DNA of 64,000 bases from Corallococcus macrosporus (GTDB lineage: Bacteria; Myxococcota; Myxococcia; Myxococcales; Myxococcaceae). Shown in pieces: positions 41,522 to 50,105 of this stretch. The stretch is taken from assembly GCF_017302985.1 (NCBI RefSeq), contig NZ_JAFIMU010000017.1, positions 248,001-312,000 on the forward strand, in the 5' to 3' direction. The notes beneath the pieces were generated by a model, which made no database searches, was not told the origin of the DNA, and saw only the letters and a list, made by a program, of their open reading frames with translations. Position numbers and translations under genes: made by a program. How positions within the stretch are numbered: position 1 is the stretch's first letter; each line of letters opens with the position of its first letter.

Positions 41522-42556
41522 TCAGTCCGCCGCCACGTACAGCTCGCCGTCCTGACCGATGGCGCCCGGCGACAGCGACCAGCCTTGCTGGTCGCGCAGG
41601 AGGTAGAGCGTGCGCCTTCCCTCCGGCGTGCGCGCGGCCCCGATGAGCAGGAACCGGCGCGTCCGCTTCGCGCCGGTGACCGTCAGGACATCGTGGTTCA
41701 CGCTCCAGGTGCCCTGGTCGTTCTCGGAGCCGAACGTCATCGCGCCCACCTGACCGGAGGCGCCCGCGTACTTGTATTGGAAGGAGTGGTTCGCGCCGAA
41801 GGTGTACTCGCTGCTGTAGGAGACGGCCGTCATGGTGGTGCCACCGGTATAGGCGTTGACCCACTGGGCCGCGGTGCTGCTGCCGTGGACGAAGTGGCCC
41901 ACCACCTCCGCGTCGTCCACCAGCGGCAGGCCCACGGGGCTCCCGCGCACGCCCTTCAGCGCCTCCTCCACCCGGACGTAGGACGTGTTCCAGGAGAACG
42001 AGGCGGACATGGCCTCACCCAGGCCTCCAGGCGTCATGAAGCTCTGGATGAACACCAGCGGCTCCAGCCGGTCGCCGGCCTCCACCAGGTAGAGGCTCAC
42101 GCGGAAGGACCGGTCGTTGTTCTTCGCGCGCACCACCGCCGCGGTGAAGAAGGCGCGGGCGCCGTTGGCCACGAAGCGCCGCATCACCAGCGGGTTCGGC
42201 TTCACGTCGTTCCAGTCCGCGCCCACGCGCTCCTGCCACAGCCGCGCGAGCTTGCCCTCCGCGTCGTCCAGCCCGGGCAGGCTCGGCAGCCGGAGCGCCT
42301 CCACCCCCAGCGTGTCGCCCCGCTGGTCCCACTCGAGGATGAACCGCCCGTCCGCCTGGGTCTTCCAGCCCTGGGGCGCGTCGAACGCGAAGCCGCCGGG
42401 CTCACCCGGGCGGCCAGCCCGCGCCCGGGGCGTGGCGCTGTCCTCTCCGGCGAAGAGCCCCAGGGCCATGAGCCCCAGGGTGCCGGTGCAGCAGAACGCG
42501 CAGACGCCTCCGACCGCGAGGAGGATCCAGACGAAGGGGCTCTTGGGTCGGGCCAT
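41522..42556 (-). CDS. Membrane-anchored uncharacterised protein
   Basis: 344 residues from the ATG at 42556. One N-terminal TM helix (FVWILLAVGGVCAFCCTGTLG) is followed by a long extracytoplasmic region. Residues about 55-190 resemble a PsbP/DUF1795-like domain (GFAFDAPQGWKTQADGRFIL). The C-terminal part contains TTMTAVSYSSEYTFGANHSF and DQGTWSVNHDVLTVTG, a lipocalin-like strand pattern found in many myxobacterial proteins. Function unknown. Confidence 0.75.
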   Translation of the reverse strand: MARPKSPFVWILLAVGGVCAFCCTGTLGLMALGLFAGEDSATPRARAGRPGEPGGFAFDAPQGWKTQADGRFILEWDQRGDTLGVEALRLPSLPGLDDAEGKLARLWQERVGADWNDVKPNPLVMRRFVANGARAFFTAAVVRAKNNDRSFRVSLYLVEAGDRLEPLVFIQSFMTPGGLGEAMSASFSWNTSYVRVEEALKGVRGSPVGLPLVDDAEVVGHFVHGSSTAAQWVNAYTGGTTMTAVSYSSEYTFGANHSFQYKYAGASGQVGAMTFGSENDQGTWSVNHDVLTVTGAKRTRRFLLIGAARTPEGRRTLYLLRDQQGWSLSPGAIGQDGELYVAAD

Positions 42557-42631
42557 GGTGGGGAGTGCCTGCGGCGAAAGCGCCGGTCCTCCCCTGGTAC
42601 GCCCGACCGGGCCAATCTTCCCGCCCACCCA

Positions 42632-42640
42632 AAAAAATCA
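42632..42640 (-). terminator. Possible terminator T-run after AraC gene
   Basis: Read on the minus strand, a T7 run follows about 45 bases after the AraC-type stop, preceded by only a weak stem (GCCTG/CAGGC). It is a doubtful terminator. Confidence 0.25.
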
Positions 42641-42682
42641 GCACGGTGGCCCGACCCGGTGCCTGAAGCCCCGTGGCAGGCG

Positions 42683-43471
42683 TCAGCGTCCCGCGCGCCG
42701 CACGACGGCGGGCGTGAGTCCCGTCACGCGGCGGAACACCGTGGTGAAGTGGCTCTGCGAGCTGAAGCCGACCTCCAGCGCGATGTCTCCGAGGGAGCGG
42801 TTCGTATGGCTCAACAGGCCGCGCGCCCGCTCCACCCTCCGCTGTTGCACGTAGGCATGCGGCGTCATGCCCATGGACTGACGGAAGGCGCGAGTGAAAT
42901 AGAACACGCTCAGGCCGGAGCGCTGGGCCAGCTCTCCCACGCGAATGCTGCGTGCGAGGTGCGCTTCGATGAAGAGCCGCACGCGATGGAGCGCGGCGGC
43001 GGAGAGGCCCCCGCGCCGGCGCGCGGCCCGCGTGCCCCCTGGCTCCTGGAGCAGCTTCGCCACGCGGGCGGCATGGCGGTCCTGCGACGCCCGCGCCTGG
43101 CCCAGGAAGCGGGCGATGACCTTCAGCTCCGCGTCCGTCATGGGGGACATCAACTGGAGGCCCTCCGCCTGGACGGGACCCCAGAGGGTCTCAATCCATT
43201 CGCGCGCGTGCCCGGTGAGCGCGAGCCGTCTGCCATTCCCGGTGCCTTCCCGCTGGACGTAGCCGGCGAGCTCCAGCCGCTCCACGTCGGCGCCTCGCGT
43301 GACCGCGCTCAGGGGCATGGGGCCCGCGAAGTGCAGCTGCGTCAGGCACGTCAGCTCCGCGCGGCCGAGCGCGAGCACCGCTCCCACGGTCGCGTCGAAC
43401 TCCGCGGTGGCCTCCTGGAAGCGGACGATGTCGGTGCCAATCTGGGCGAGGAGCGACTGCCGGGGAGTCAT
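42683..43471 (-). CDS. MarR-AraC fusion transcriptional regulator
   Basis: 262 residues from the ATG at 43471. The C-terminal 100 residues are a standard AraC/XylS double helix-turn-helix: IRVGELAQRSGLSVFYFTRA, MTPHAYVQQRRVERARGLL, SLGDIALEVGFSSQSHFTTV. The N-terminal 140 residues are not a cupin sensor but read like a MarR winged helix (LGRAELTCLTQL, PLSAVTRGADVERLELAGYV, GRRLALTGHAREWI). It is therefore a fusion of two DNA-binding domains. It is divergent from a small membrane-protein gene that is its likely target. Confidence 0.85.
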   Translation of the reverse strand: MTPRQSLLAQIGTDIVRFQEATAEFDATVGAVLALGRAELTCLTQLHFAGPMPLSAVTRGADVERLELAGYVQREGTGNGRRLALTGHAREWIETLWGPVQAEGLQLMSPMTDAELKVIARFLGQARASQDRHAARVAKLLQEPGGTRAARRRGGLSAAALHRVRLFIEAHLARSIRVGELAQRSGLSVFYFTRAFRQSMGMTPHAYVQQRRVERARGLLSHTNRSLGDIALEVGFSSQSHFTTVFRRVTGLTPAVVRRAGR

Positions 43472-43549
43472 GGAGGAACACCGCAGGAACGAGAAAAACA
43501 GCACAAGGGCACGAAAGACGCTCGCGCCCCCGGAACGCATGCTGTCCCC

Positions 43550-44041
43550 ATGATGAACCTGAAGCCATCCGCGGCGGAAATCCTGTTGTGGCTCTTCGTG
43601 CTCAACCTGGGCGTCGCGTTCGGCGCGGGGCTCTACGAGCACCGCATCTCGCTTCCCCGCTGGCTGGACGCCACGGGCGCGCACTGGTCCGCGGAGGCGG
43701 CGCGGCGGGATGACGTGGGGCGGCGCTTCTGGGGGCTCGTGAACACGGGACCGCTGACGCTGCTCACCCTGGCGAGCCTCTACTTCGCGACCAAGGCCAC
43801 GGGACCGCTGCGCGCGTGGTGGCTCGGGGCGGCGCTGGTGGCGCTCGCGGACCGGCTCCTGACCTTCGCGTACTTCATCCCCACGATGGTCCGGCTGATG
43901 CAGTCCGCGGACACCCCGGCGGCCGTGGAGACCGCGATGCGGTGGGCGCGGATGAACCACCTGCGCCATGCGCTCGGGGCGGGAGCGTGGTTCGCGGCTC
44001 TTCAAGCCTTGTCATGGCTCCGGGTGAAGGGCGGTGCTTGA
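43550..44041 (+). CDS. Four-helix DUF1772-like membrane protein
   Basis: 163 residues from the ATG at 43550 (MMNLKPSAAEILLWLF). Four TM helices can be seen: LLWLFVLNLGVAFGAGLY, GPLTLLTLASLYFATKA, WWLGAALVALADRLLTFAYF and GAWFAALQALSWL. A conserved-looking Y-E-H (LYEHRISLPRW) after the first helix fits DUF1772/anthrone-oxygenase-like integral proteins. It is divergent from the MarR-AraC regulator gene. Function unknown. Confidence 0.8.
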   Translation: MMNLKPSAAEILLWLFVLNLGVAFGAGLYEHRISLPRWLDATGAHWSAEAARRDDVGRRFWGLVNTGPLTLLTLASLYFATKATGPLRAWWLGAALVALADRLLTFAYFIPTMVRLMQSADTPAAVETAMRWARMNHLRHALGAGAWFAALQALSWLRVKGGA

Positions 44042-44130
44042 GCTGTGAAAGCATTTGAAATGGATTAGGCTCGCGCGCAGGGGGCGGGGCCCGTGAGTGG
44101 CCCGCCGAAGAGGGGATGATGGAAGTGCGG

Positions 44131-45681
44131 ATGCGCGGGGTAAGGCTTTGGGCGGTGGTGTTCGCGGTGGGCAGCGGGATGCTCGGTGGGTGTGAGGATT
44201 CGGATCCGCCCACGAATCCGCCTGCAGATGCGGGAATCGTCGACGCGGGGACCTCCGGTGACGGCGGCGCGCAAGGCAATGACGCGGGCACGCAGGTAGA
44301 TGCCGGCACGGACGCGGGCTCCCTGGGTGAGCCCCTTCCCTGTGAACGGACACAGGGCCTCTGCGCGGGCGCCCGGCGCGCCATGGTGGACGGGGTCTAC
44401 GAGCCGGTGTGCACCGCGCGTTCGTACGGGGCCGACTACGAGGCCACGGAGACGCGCTGCGACGGACTGGACAACGACTGCGACGGGGTGACGGATCCTC
44501 CGTCCTGGTCACAGGTCGCGTCGCTGGGGCTGCCTCCGCATGCGGGCCGGATCAGCAGCCTCCGCGTGACGGACGGCGTCCTCGCGGTGGTGTTCGACCA
44601 GCTGGCGGTGGCCCGGGTCATCCGGTTGGATTCCTCCCTGGCGCCGCTCGGTACCACGGAGGTGCGGGTCGAGGTGATGGACGAGTTCCTCGCGCTGGAC
44701 TCGGTGAGCACCCGGCTGCTGCGTACGTCCCAGGGGCCCGCGCTGTACTACGCGTCGGCAGGTCCGAATGGCGACCACACGCGAGGCCACCTCATCCTGC
44801 TGGATGAGCAGGGCCATCGCGTGCCCCGGGACGGTGAGCCCGAGGAAGGAGCGCTCCTGTTTGATCAGGCCGTGGGGGACAGGGCCACCGCGGCGGCTGT
44901 GTCGGCGGATGGGACCCGGATCTTCGCGGCCTGGAAGAATGATGCTGCTCCTTGGTATGTGGGAGGTCGCGAGCTTTGGGGCACGGTGACGGGATTGGAT
45001 GGTCAGGTGGTGGCCTCTTCCCGGGTGCTGATGCGAGCGCTCACCGAGCAGACGGGCCTGACCGGCGTGGACGTGCTGGGGCTCCGGGAGGGTGGCTTCC
45101 TGGTCCTGGCTCAGGAGTTCGACGGGGGGATCGAGCCGAGAAAGTTGCGTCTCCAGCGCTTCGACAGCGACCTGCAACCGGTGGGGGATGAGCGGGCGTT
45201 CTTCGCGGAAGCAGAGCCGGGCGCCCGGCTCGTGGACCTGGGCGCCGCCGCGGGCGGTGCACTGGAGTCTCCGGTCATCGTGCTGCACGACCTGCAGGGC
45301 AACAACCGCGTGATGAAGGTCCTGGGCAACCTCTTCGGCGAGATGACATCGCGGGTCCTGGGCGTCACGACCCCTCGGGAGTTTCCCTGGTTCGGGACCG
45401 CCCTGACGGCGCGCGGCCTCGAGGTCGCGTGGCTCTCCGTTGGACCGAGCTCGCAGGGCAGCGACATCTTCTTCAAGTGGCAGGGCCGGTTCTGGGCCCT
45501 GGGGCAGGGCGGCATCCCGGCGGACCTGTCACCCGGGCCCGACTTCATGCCCCTGCACCGGTACGCGCAGTGGGTGATGTTGGAGGAGCTTCAGGACCAC
45601 TGGATGGGCGCGCTCGTGATGACGTCCACGGAGAGCCCGCTGTCCCACACCCTCCGCGCGGTCCGCTACTGCGCCCCCTGA
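44131..45681 (+). CDS. MopE-type metal-binding-motif lipoprotein
   Basis: 516 residues from the ATG at 44131, which has GGAAG upstream; the ATG at 44116 is also in frame. The lipobox is MLGGC. An Asp/Gly/Ala-rich linker (DAGTSGDGGAQGNDAG) precedes a region with ETRCDGLDNDCDGVTD, the putative metal-binding repeat named after methanotroph MopE. The remaining 380 residues look like a beta-propeller without recognised catalytic residues. It should be a surface lipoprotein. Typical of myxobacterial genomes, function unknown. Confidence 0.85.
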   Translation: MRGVRLWAVVFAVGSGMLGGCEDSDPPTNPPADAGIVDAGTSGDGGAQGNDAGTQVDAGTDAGSLGEPLPCERTQGLCAGARRAMVDGVYEPVCTARSYGADYEATETRCDGLDNDCDGVTDPPSWSQVASLGLPPHAGRISSLRVTDGVLAVVFDQLAVARVIRLDSSLAPLGTTEVRVEVMDEFLALDSVSTRLLRTSQGPALYYASAGPNGDHTRGHLILLDEQGHRVPRDGEPEEGALLFDQAVGDRATAAAVSADGTRIFAAWKNDAAPWYVGGRELWGTVTGLDGQVVASSRVLMRALTEQTGLTGVDVLGLREGGFLVLAQEFDGGIEPRKLRLQRFDSDLQPVGDERAFFAEAEPGARLVDLGAAAGGALESPVIVLHDLQGNNRVMKVLGNLFGEMTSRVLGVTTPREFPWFGTALTARGLEVAWLSVGPSSQGSDIFFKWQGRFWALGQGGIPADLSPGPDFMPLHRYAQWVMLEELQDHWMGALVMTSTESPLSHTLRAVRYCAP

Positions 45682-45682
45682 G

Positions 45683-46090
45683 TCACGCCTTGTCCGGGAG
45701 CGTGTACTGGAAGTCGTAGGAGTGCTTCCCACCCGGAGCGATGTCGATGGTCATGGAGCCGGCGAGCCCTGTCAGCTCGCCGGTTCCGGAGTCCGGCACC
45801 ACGGAGATGACGAGGTGGGGCGCACCTCGCGTCATCACCCCGAAGTGCTGGAGCGCGAAGGTGCCGCTCCGGCCGTCCAGCGTCCCGTTGACGCGCTCCA
45901 TCGCGACGTACCCCGCGGACCCCTCCACCGGTGTCCGCACCGCGATCATCTGTCCCTGGCTCGTCGCCTCCAGCGCGCCGTGAAAGCGCTTGTCGAGCGC
46001 CATCCGGCCCGGAGCCCCCTCCACCGCTCCCGCCTCCGGCGCCATGGGGGTGAGCTTGACGTCGAAAGGGCCACTCGCGCGCTTCGTCAT
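45683..46090 (-). CDS. DUF3224 family protein
   Basis: 135 residues from the ATG at 46090. The sequence shows the lipocalin-like DUF3224 pattern: ALDKRFHGALEATSQGQMI, then AGYVAMERVNGTLDGRSGTF, LQHFGVM and LAGSMTIDIAPGGKHSYDF. Family members are small beta-barrels of unknown function. It ends 1 base after the stop of the converging MopE-type gene. Confidence 0.88.
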   Translation of the reverse strand: MTKRASGPFDVKLTPMAPEAGAVEGAPGRMALDKRFHGALEATSQGQMIAVRTPVEGSAGYVAMERVNGTLDGRSGTFALQHFGVMTRGAPHLVISVVPDSGTGELTGLAGSMTIDIAPGGKHSYDFQYTLPDKA

Positions 46091-46232
46091 GGGTGCCTGC
46101 TCCCTTGCTGGATGGGCGGACACATACGCCCGAAGCCCGCCGCTGGATTGCAAAAACGCGTCAGCCCCCGGGCCTTAGGACTCGCTTAAGACCTTTGCCC
46201 TACCGTCACGGTCACTCCAAGGGGGCACGCAC

Positions 46233-47033
46233 TTGAGCGACCACGAACGCAATCACCACGACGGACTCCAGCAGGACCTGCGCGTCCTGGCGAAGCGCAC
46301 GGACCGGCGGGAGCTGCTGCGCTGGATGGCCTTCACCAGCCTCATCCCCATCATCGGCTGCGGCGGACCTGACTCCAGCGGCGGCAGCAGTGACACGTCG
46401 GGCTGTGCGCGGATTCCGGAGGAGACCGCCGGCCCCTATCCCGGTGACGGCTCCAACGGCGCCAACGCCCTGGTGCTCTCCGGCATCGTCCGGAGCGACA
46501 TCCGCTCCAGCATCGCGGGCGCGAGCGGCGTCGCGGCGGGCATCCCGCTCACTCTCACCCTCACGCTGGTCGCCAGCGACGACAGCTGCACGCCGCTGCG
46601 GGGCTACGCCATCTACCTGTGGCACTGCGACCAGGCGGGGCGGTACTCCATGTACTCGTCGGGCGTCACCAATGAGAACTACCTGCGCGGGGTGCAGGTG
46701 ACGGATGAGGAGGGCAAGGTGACCTTCACCAGCATCTTCCCCGCCTGCTACAGCGGACGCTGGCCGCACATCCACTTCGAGGTCTACCCTTCCGTGGAGG
46801 CGACCTCCTCCTCGCGCAACAAGGTGGCCACGTCCCAGTTGGCCCTGCCGGAGGACATCTGCGACGCGGTCTACGCGACGTCCGGCTATTCGCAGAGCGT
46901 CCGCAACCTCGGGCAGATTTCCCTCTCCAGCGACAATGTGTTCAGCGACGGCGCATCCACCCAACTGGCGACCGTGACGGGCAACACCACGGAGGGCTAC
47001 GCGGCCAGCCTGGTGGTGGGCATCCAGGTCTGA
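46233..47033 (+). CDS. Intradiol dioxygenase-like lipoprotein
   Basis: 266 residues from a TTG at 46233, chosen for the AAGGGGG site upstream. A hydrophobic stretch ends in PIIGCGG, a lipobox after a Tat-like RR (DRRELLRWM). The catalytic domain resembles protocatechuate 3,4-dioxygenases: LWHCDQAGRYSMY and CYSGRWPHIHFEV supply two Tyr and two His iron ligands. So the non-heme Fe(III) site looks complete. Unlike catabolic enzymes it is exported and stands alone, so its aromatic substrate and role are unknown. Confidence 0.85.
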   Translation: MSDHERNHHDGLQQDLRVLAKRTDRRELLRWMAFTSLIPIIGCGGPDSSGGSSDTSGCARIPEETAGPYPGDGSNGANALVLSGIVRSDIRSSIAGASGVAAGIPLTLTLTLVASDDSCTPLRGYAIYLWHCDQAGRYSMYSSGVTNENYLRGVQVTDEEGKVTFTSIFPACYSGRWPHIHFEVYPSVEATSSSRNKVATSQLALPEDICDAVYATSGYSQSVRNLGQISLSSDNVFSDGASTQLATVTGNTTEGYAASLVVGIQV

Positions 47034-47064
47034 CGCGCCCGCCTGCCCGGCCGTGCTCCGGCCT

Positions 47065-47083
47065 GGAGGGATGGCAACCCTCC
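47065..47083 (+). terminator. Small hairpin after intradiol dioxygenase gene
   Basis: GGAGGG (47065-47070) and CCCTCC (47078-47083) form a 6-base stem with a 7-base loop 32 bases downstream of the stop. There is no T-run. Confidence 0.3.
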
Positions 47084-47141
47084 GGGACGTGATGCATCTT
47101 CAGGGGGCTGTGGTCCTTCCACCCGCATAGGAGCCCTGCCG

Positions 47142-47312
47142 ATGTTCCAGCCTCCCAAGGACACCACCTCGAAGAAGCACCGGGGTGGCTACATCCAGCA
47201 GACGAAGGACTACGAGAAGATCCGCAAGTCCACCAAGGTGACGGGCAAGCGCATCGGCGGGGCGCTGCGGGCGGAGTTCGCCCGGCAGCAGAAGCGCCGC
47301 GACTCGCGCTGA
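47142..47312 (+). CDS. Small basic protein (56 aa)
   Basis: 56 residues from the ATG at 47142, with TAGGAG eight bases upstream. It is strongly basic and hydrophilic (KKHRGGYIQQTKDYEKIRKS, GKRIGGALRAEFARQQKRR) without signal or membrane segment. Composition suggests nucleic acid or ribosome binding. It ends 5 bases before the converging cupin gene. Good codon use and the ribosome site support it as real. Family unknown. Confidence 0.6.
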   Translation: MFQPPKDTTSKKHRGGYIQQTKDYEKIRKSTKVTGKRIGGALRAEFARQQKRRDSR

Positions 47313-47316
47313 CGCG

Positions 47317-47760
47317 TCACTTCGCCGGGGCGGGCGCGAAGTCGAAGGGCTTGTCCTGCGCGATGAGCACCACGCACTCGGCGCCCGCCGCGCACTGGTT
47401 GCGGTGCACCACCTTGCCCGGCTGGTCCCAGGTGCTGCCCGCCTCCACGGCGCCGGCCTCGGCGGCGCCCTGGCTGGTGTTCGTCATGCGGCCCTTCACC
47501 AGCACGCCGTGGTAGTCGGCGGAGTGGGTGTGCGGCCCGGAGTCGAACCCGGCGGGGAACTTCATCAGCAGGGCGTACGGGCCCTTCTTCATGTCACCCC
47601 AGAGCACGTGCACGGACGGGCCGCCGGGCATCATCTCCGTCCAGGTGAGCTTGTCATAGGCGGTCTGCTGGAACGCGGCGGACTCCTTGCCCTTGGCGGC
47701 GGCGAAGGTGAACGCGGACACGACGGCGACGGCGGCGACGAGCTTGGGCAGGGTCTTCAC
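47317..47760 (-). CDS. Secreted cupin, DUF4437-like
   Basis: 147 residues from a GTG at 47760 with AAGGAG upstream. The signal peptide (LVAAVAVVSAFTFAAA) is cleavable. A cupin barrel follows: FPAGFDSGPHTHSADYHGVL gives the His-rich metal motif, and GSTWDQPGKVVHRNQCAAGA the second motif. It fits DUF4437/cupin proteins. It is divergent from the LysR regulator, with an operator-like dyad set between them, so it is probably LysR-controlled. Confidence 0.85.
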   Translation of the reverse strand: MKTLPKLVAAVAVVSAFTFAAAKGKESAAFQQTAYDKLTWTEMMPGGPSVHVLWGDMKKGPYALLMKFPAGFDSGPHTHSADYHGVLVKGRMTNTSQGAAEAGAVEAGSTWDQPGKVVHRNQCAAGAECVVLIAQDKPFDFAPAPAK

Positions 47761-47813
47761 GGTGGCACTCCTTGGGTGGAAGGAAACGCCGGGGAGGATG
47801 GCCGCGAGCCGGG

Positions 47814-47854
47814 TCTGCGAAAATGCCCATTCGCGCAGAGCGCTTCTGCGAGAA
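47814..47854. promoter_or_regulatory. Candidate LysR operator: three half-sites
   Basis: Between the cupin start (47760) and the LysR start (47863) lie TCTGCGAAAA (47814-47823), TTCGCGCAGA (47830-47839) and TCTGCGAGAA (47845-47854). The second and third form a dyad with 9 of 10 matches; the first and second match at 8 of 10. The layout, a recognition site followed by an activation site, is typical of LysR-type regulators. Confidence 0.6.
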
Positions 47855-47862
47855 TGCAGACC

Positions 47863-48786
47863 ATGCCCGAATGGAGCGACCTGCGGCACTTCCTGGCCAT
47901 CGCGAGGGAGGGCAACCTCTCCGCGGCGGCGCGGCGGTTGAAGGTGGACCAGACCACCGTGGGCCGGCGCCTGGCCGTGCTGGAGAAGGAGCTGGGCGCG
48001 CGCCTCTTCGACCGGACCCCCACGGGCCTGAAGCCCACGGCGGTGGCGCTGCGCATCCTGCCCGCCGCGGAGGCCGTGGAGGCGGAGGCGCTGCGGGTGG
48101 AGCGGCTGGCCAGCGGTGAGGACCTGCGCCCCTCCGGGCCGGTGACCGTCACCGCGACGGACTCGTTCCTGGTCCACAACGTCATGCCGTGGCTCGGGGG
48201 CTTCCAGGCGCGGCACCCTGAAATCGAGTTGCAGCTGCTCTCCGGCTACGAGGCGCTGTCGCTCGTGCGCCGCGAGGCGGACGTCGCCATCCGCCTGGTC
48301 CGGCCGCGGGAGGCGTCGCTGCGGGCCCGGAAGGTGGCTGCCATTGGTGTCGTGCCCTTCGCGTCGAAGGCGTACCTCGCCCGCCGGGGGCCGGTGCGCT
48401 TCGACGCGGGCCTCCAGGGGCACGCGGTGGTGGGGTATGCGCAGGACTCGCGGCGCTGGCCGGAGTCGAAGTGGCTGGACGTGCACGCGGCGAAGGCCTC
48501 CGTCGCGGTGCGGCTCACGTCCATCCTGGGCCTGCTCCAGGCCGCGCGCGAGGGCCTGGGCGTGGCGCTGCTGCCGGCGTACTTCGGCCACCTGCACGCG
48601 GAGCTCGTCCCGCTGCGCGACGCGCTGCCGGAGCTGGAGCGGACCGTGTGGCTGGTATTCCACGAGGACCTGGCCCACAACGCGCGGGTGCGCGCGGTGG
48701 TGGACTTCCTGGCGCAGACCATCGCGGAGCAGGCGGAGGCGCTGGCGAAGCCTCCCGCCAGGCCCCGGAAGAAGCGCGCGCGGTGA
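47863..48786 (+). CDS. LysR family transcriptional regulator
   Basis: 307 residues from the ATG at 47863; an ATG at 47854 adds three residues but overlaps a half-site. The N-terminal winged helix is clear (LRHFLAIAREGNLSAAARRL, then QTTVGRRLAVLEKELGARLF). A periplasmic-binding-like effector domain follows (GPVTVTATDSFLVHNVMPWL, EADVAIRLVRP, ILGLLQAAREGLGVALLP). The C-terminus is Lys/Arg-rich (PARPRKKRAR). It is likely autoregulated and controls the divergent cupin gene. Confidence 0.92.
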   Translation: MPEWSDLRHFLAIAREGNLSAAARRLKVDQTTVGRRLAVLEKELGARLFDRTPTGLKPTAVALRILPAAEAVEAEALRVERLASGEDLRPSGPVTVTATDSFLVHNVMPWLGGFQARHPEIELQLLSGYEALSLVRREADVAIRLVRPREASLRARKVAAIGVVPFASKAYLARRGPVRFDAGLQGHAVVGYAQDSRRWPESKWLDVHAAKASVAVRLTSILGLLQAAREGLGVALLPAYFGHLHAELVPLRDALPELERTVWLVFHEDLAHNARVRAVVDFLAQTIAEQAEALAKPPARPRKKRAR

Positions 48787-48816
48787 GGACGTCCCTCCCC
48801 ACCGCGCGTCAGGCGC

Positions 48817-49320
48817 TCACGGCGTGCCGAGCCGCTTGCCCCGGGCGTACTCCAGGCCCAGCAGGTTGCCCCGGTGGTGGATGGGATCCAGCGTGACCTT
48901 CTGGATGCGCCAGCCCTCCGCGGCGGTCTTCACCACCTCGTGGGTATAGCGGCCCACCAGGGTCCACTCCTGGGGGAATCCATCCATGGTGAAGAAGTGG
49001 GAGACCTCCGCGTAGGCGTGCACGGTGGCGTGCGTGGGGCTGGAGAACTCCGTGCGCACCGTGTTCGCCGTGGAGTGCTGCACCCGGGTGAAACACTCCA
49101 GCGCCTTGTTGCCGAACTGCGCCAGCACGGCGCGCGGCGCGGTGGAGGGCGGCACCCCCATGAAGCGGGAGTAGTCCGACGTCACCTCGGGGGCGAAGAC
49201 CCGCTCCCAGCGGGTCCAGTCGCCCGTGTCCTTGCCGTGGTCGATGGCCTGCCCGTACTCGGCCACCAGCTCCTGGATGGCAATCCAATCCAGCGTGTAC
49301 TCCAGGTTCTTCTCGCGCAT
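48817..49320 (-). CDS. SnoaL-like (NTF2 fold) protein
   Basis: 167 residues from the ATG at 49320. NTF2-like SnoaL_4 pattern: DWIAIQELVAEYGQAIDHGK, WERVFAPEVTSDYS, THATVHAYAEVSHFF, WTLVGRYTHEVVKTAAEGWR and IQKVTLDPIHHRG. Relatives include polyketide cyclases, dehydratases and bile-acid dehydratase-like enzymes. An Asp/His pair characteristic of catalysis may be present (DHGKDTGDW, HH near the end), but the reaction is unclear. No signal peptide. Confidence 0.85.
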   Translation of the reverse strand: MREKNLEYTLDWIAIQELVAEYGQAIDHGKDTGDWTRWERVFAPEVTSDYSRFMGVPPSTAPRAVLAQFGNKALECFTRVQHSTANTVRTEFSSPTHATVHAYAEVSHFFTMDGFPQEWTLVGRYTHEVVKTAAEGWRIQKVTLDPIHHRGNLLGLEYARGKRLGTP

Positions 49321-49411
49321 CAGCTGTCTGCCTTTCAGGCAAGGGGGGAGGGTGCAGGCTTTCACCCTCCGTGGGCGTGGATCAACCCCAGACAGCCGTG
49401 TGCGCCGAGGC

Positions 49412-49996
49412 TCACGGCTCCGAGACGACGACCTTGAAGCCCTTGGGCGTGCTGGAGGTGTCCACCACGTGCGCGGAGCCCGTCGCCGTCCACACGACCT
49501 CCACCGTGCCGGTCGCGCCGTTGGGCTGCAGCTCGAAGTCCAGGTCCGTGGTCCACTCACAGCGCTGCCCCATCGTGCAGTCGCGCGAGAGATACGTGTG
49601 GACCTCCAGGGTCACCGAGTCCGTCTCTCCCAGGGGGCTGGAGCCTTCCGGCCCGGAGAAGTCATTCCCACCCTCGCGCAGGACGGCGCGGAACACGGGG
49701 CGCACCGTCTGGCCGGCGTCCGCGGGCGTCCAGCGGGCCGTCACCAGCACCTTCATCTCCGCCTCCGCCTGCTTGTCCGGAGACTTCGAGGCCGTGGCCA
49801 CCATGACCAGCGGAATCGTGGCCTTGGGCGTTTCGGCCGTGAGGTACACCGGCTTGCCCGTGTAGGGCTCCGAGGCCACGTCCGCGGACGTGGCCCGCGA
49901 CGTGGCGACGACGCCGGCGCAGGCCACGAGGAGGGCCAGGCGGGAGGCCCAGTGACGCAGGCGGGAGTGGGGAGCGGTTTCGCGGTGGTGGGTCAT
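49412..49996 (-). CDS. Secreted uncharacterised protein
   Basis: 194 residues. A signal-like region (LRHWASRLALLVACAGVVA) is followed by a beta-rich mature part with strands such as KATIPLVMVATASK, MKVLVTARWTPA, TDSVTLEVHTYLS and CEWTTDLDFELQPNG. Two Cys (RDCTMGQRCEW) may form a disulfide. No recognised family. It is on the same strand as the SnoaL-like gene 91 bases away, and may be independent. Confidence 0.7.
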   Translation of the reverse strand: MTHHRETAPHSRLRHWASRLALLVACAGVVATSRATSADVASEPYTGKPVYLTAETPKATIPLVMVATASKSPDKQAEAEMKVLVTARWTPADAGQTVRPVFRAVLREGGNDFSGPEGSSPLGETDSVTLEVHTYLSRDCTMGQRCEWTTDLDFELQPNGATGTVEVVWTATGSAHVVDTSSTPKGFKVVVSEP

Positions 49997-50105
49997 GGTG
50001 GGCGCGGACTGAGCAATCCCGGTGCCACGACTTCACAGAGGGAAACACTCGCGGGACGCACCCGCCGTCAACTCCAACCGCGACACATGTGTCACGGCCC
50101 ACGGG

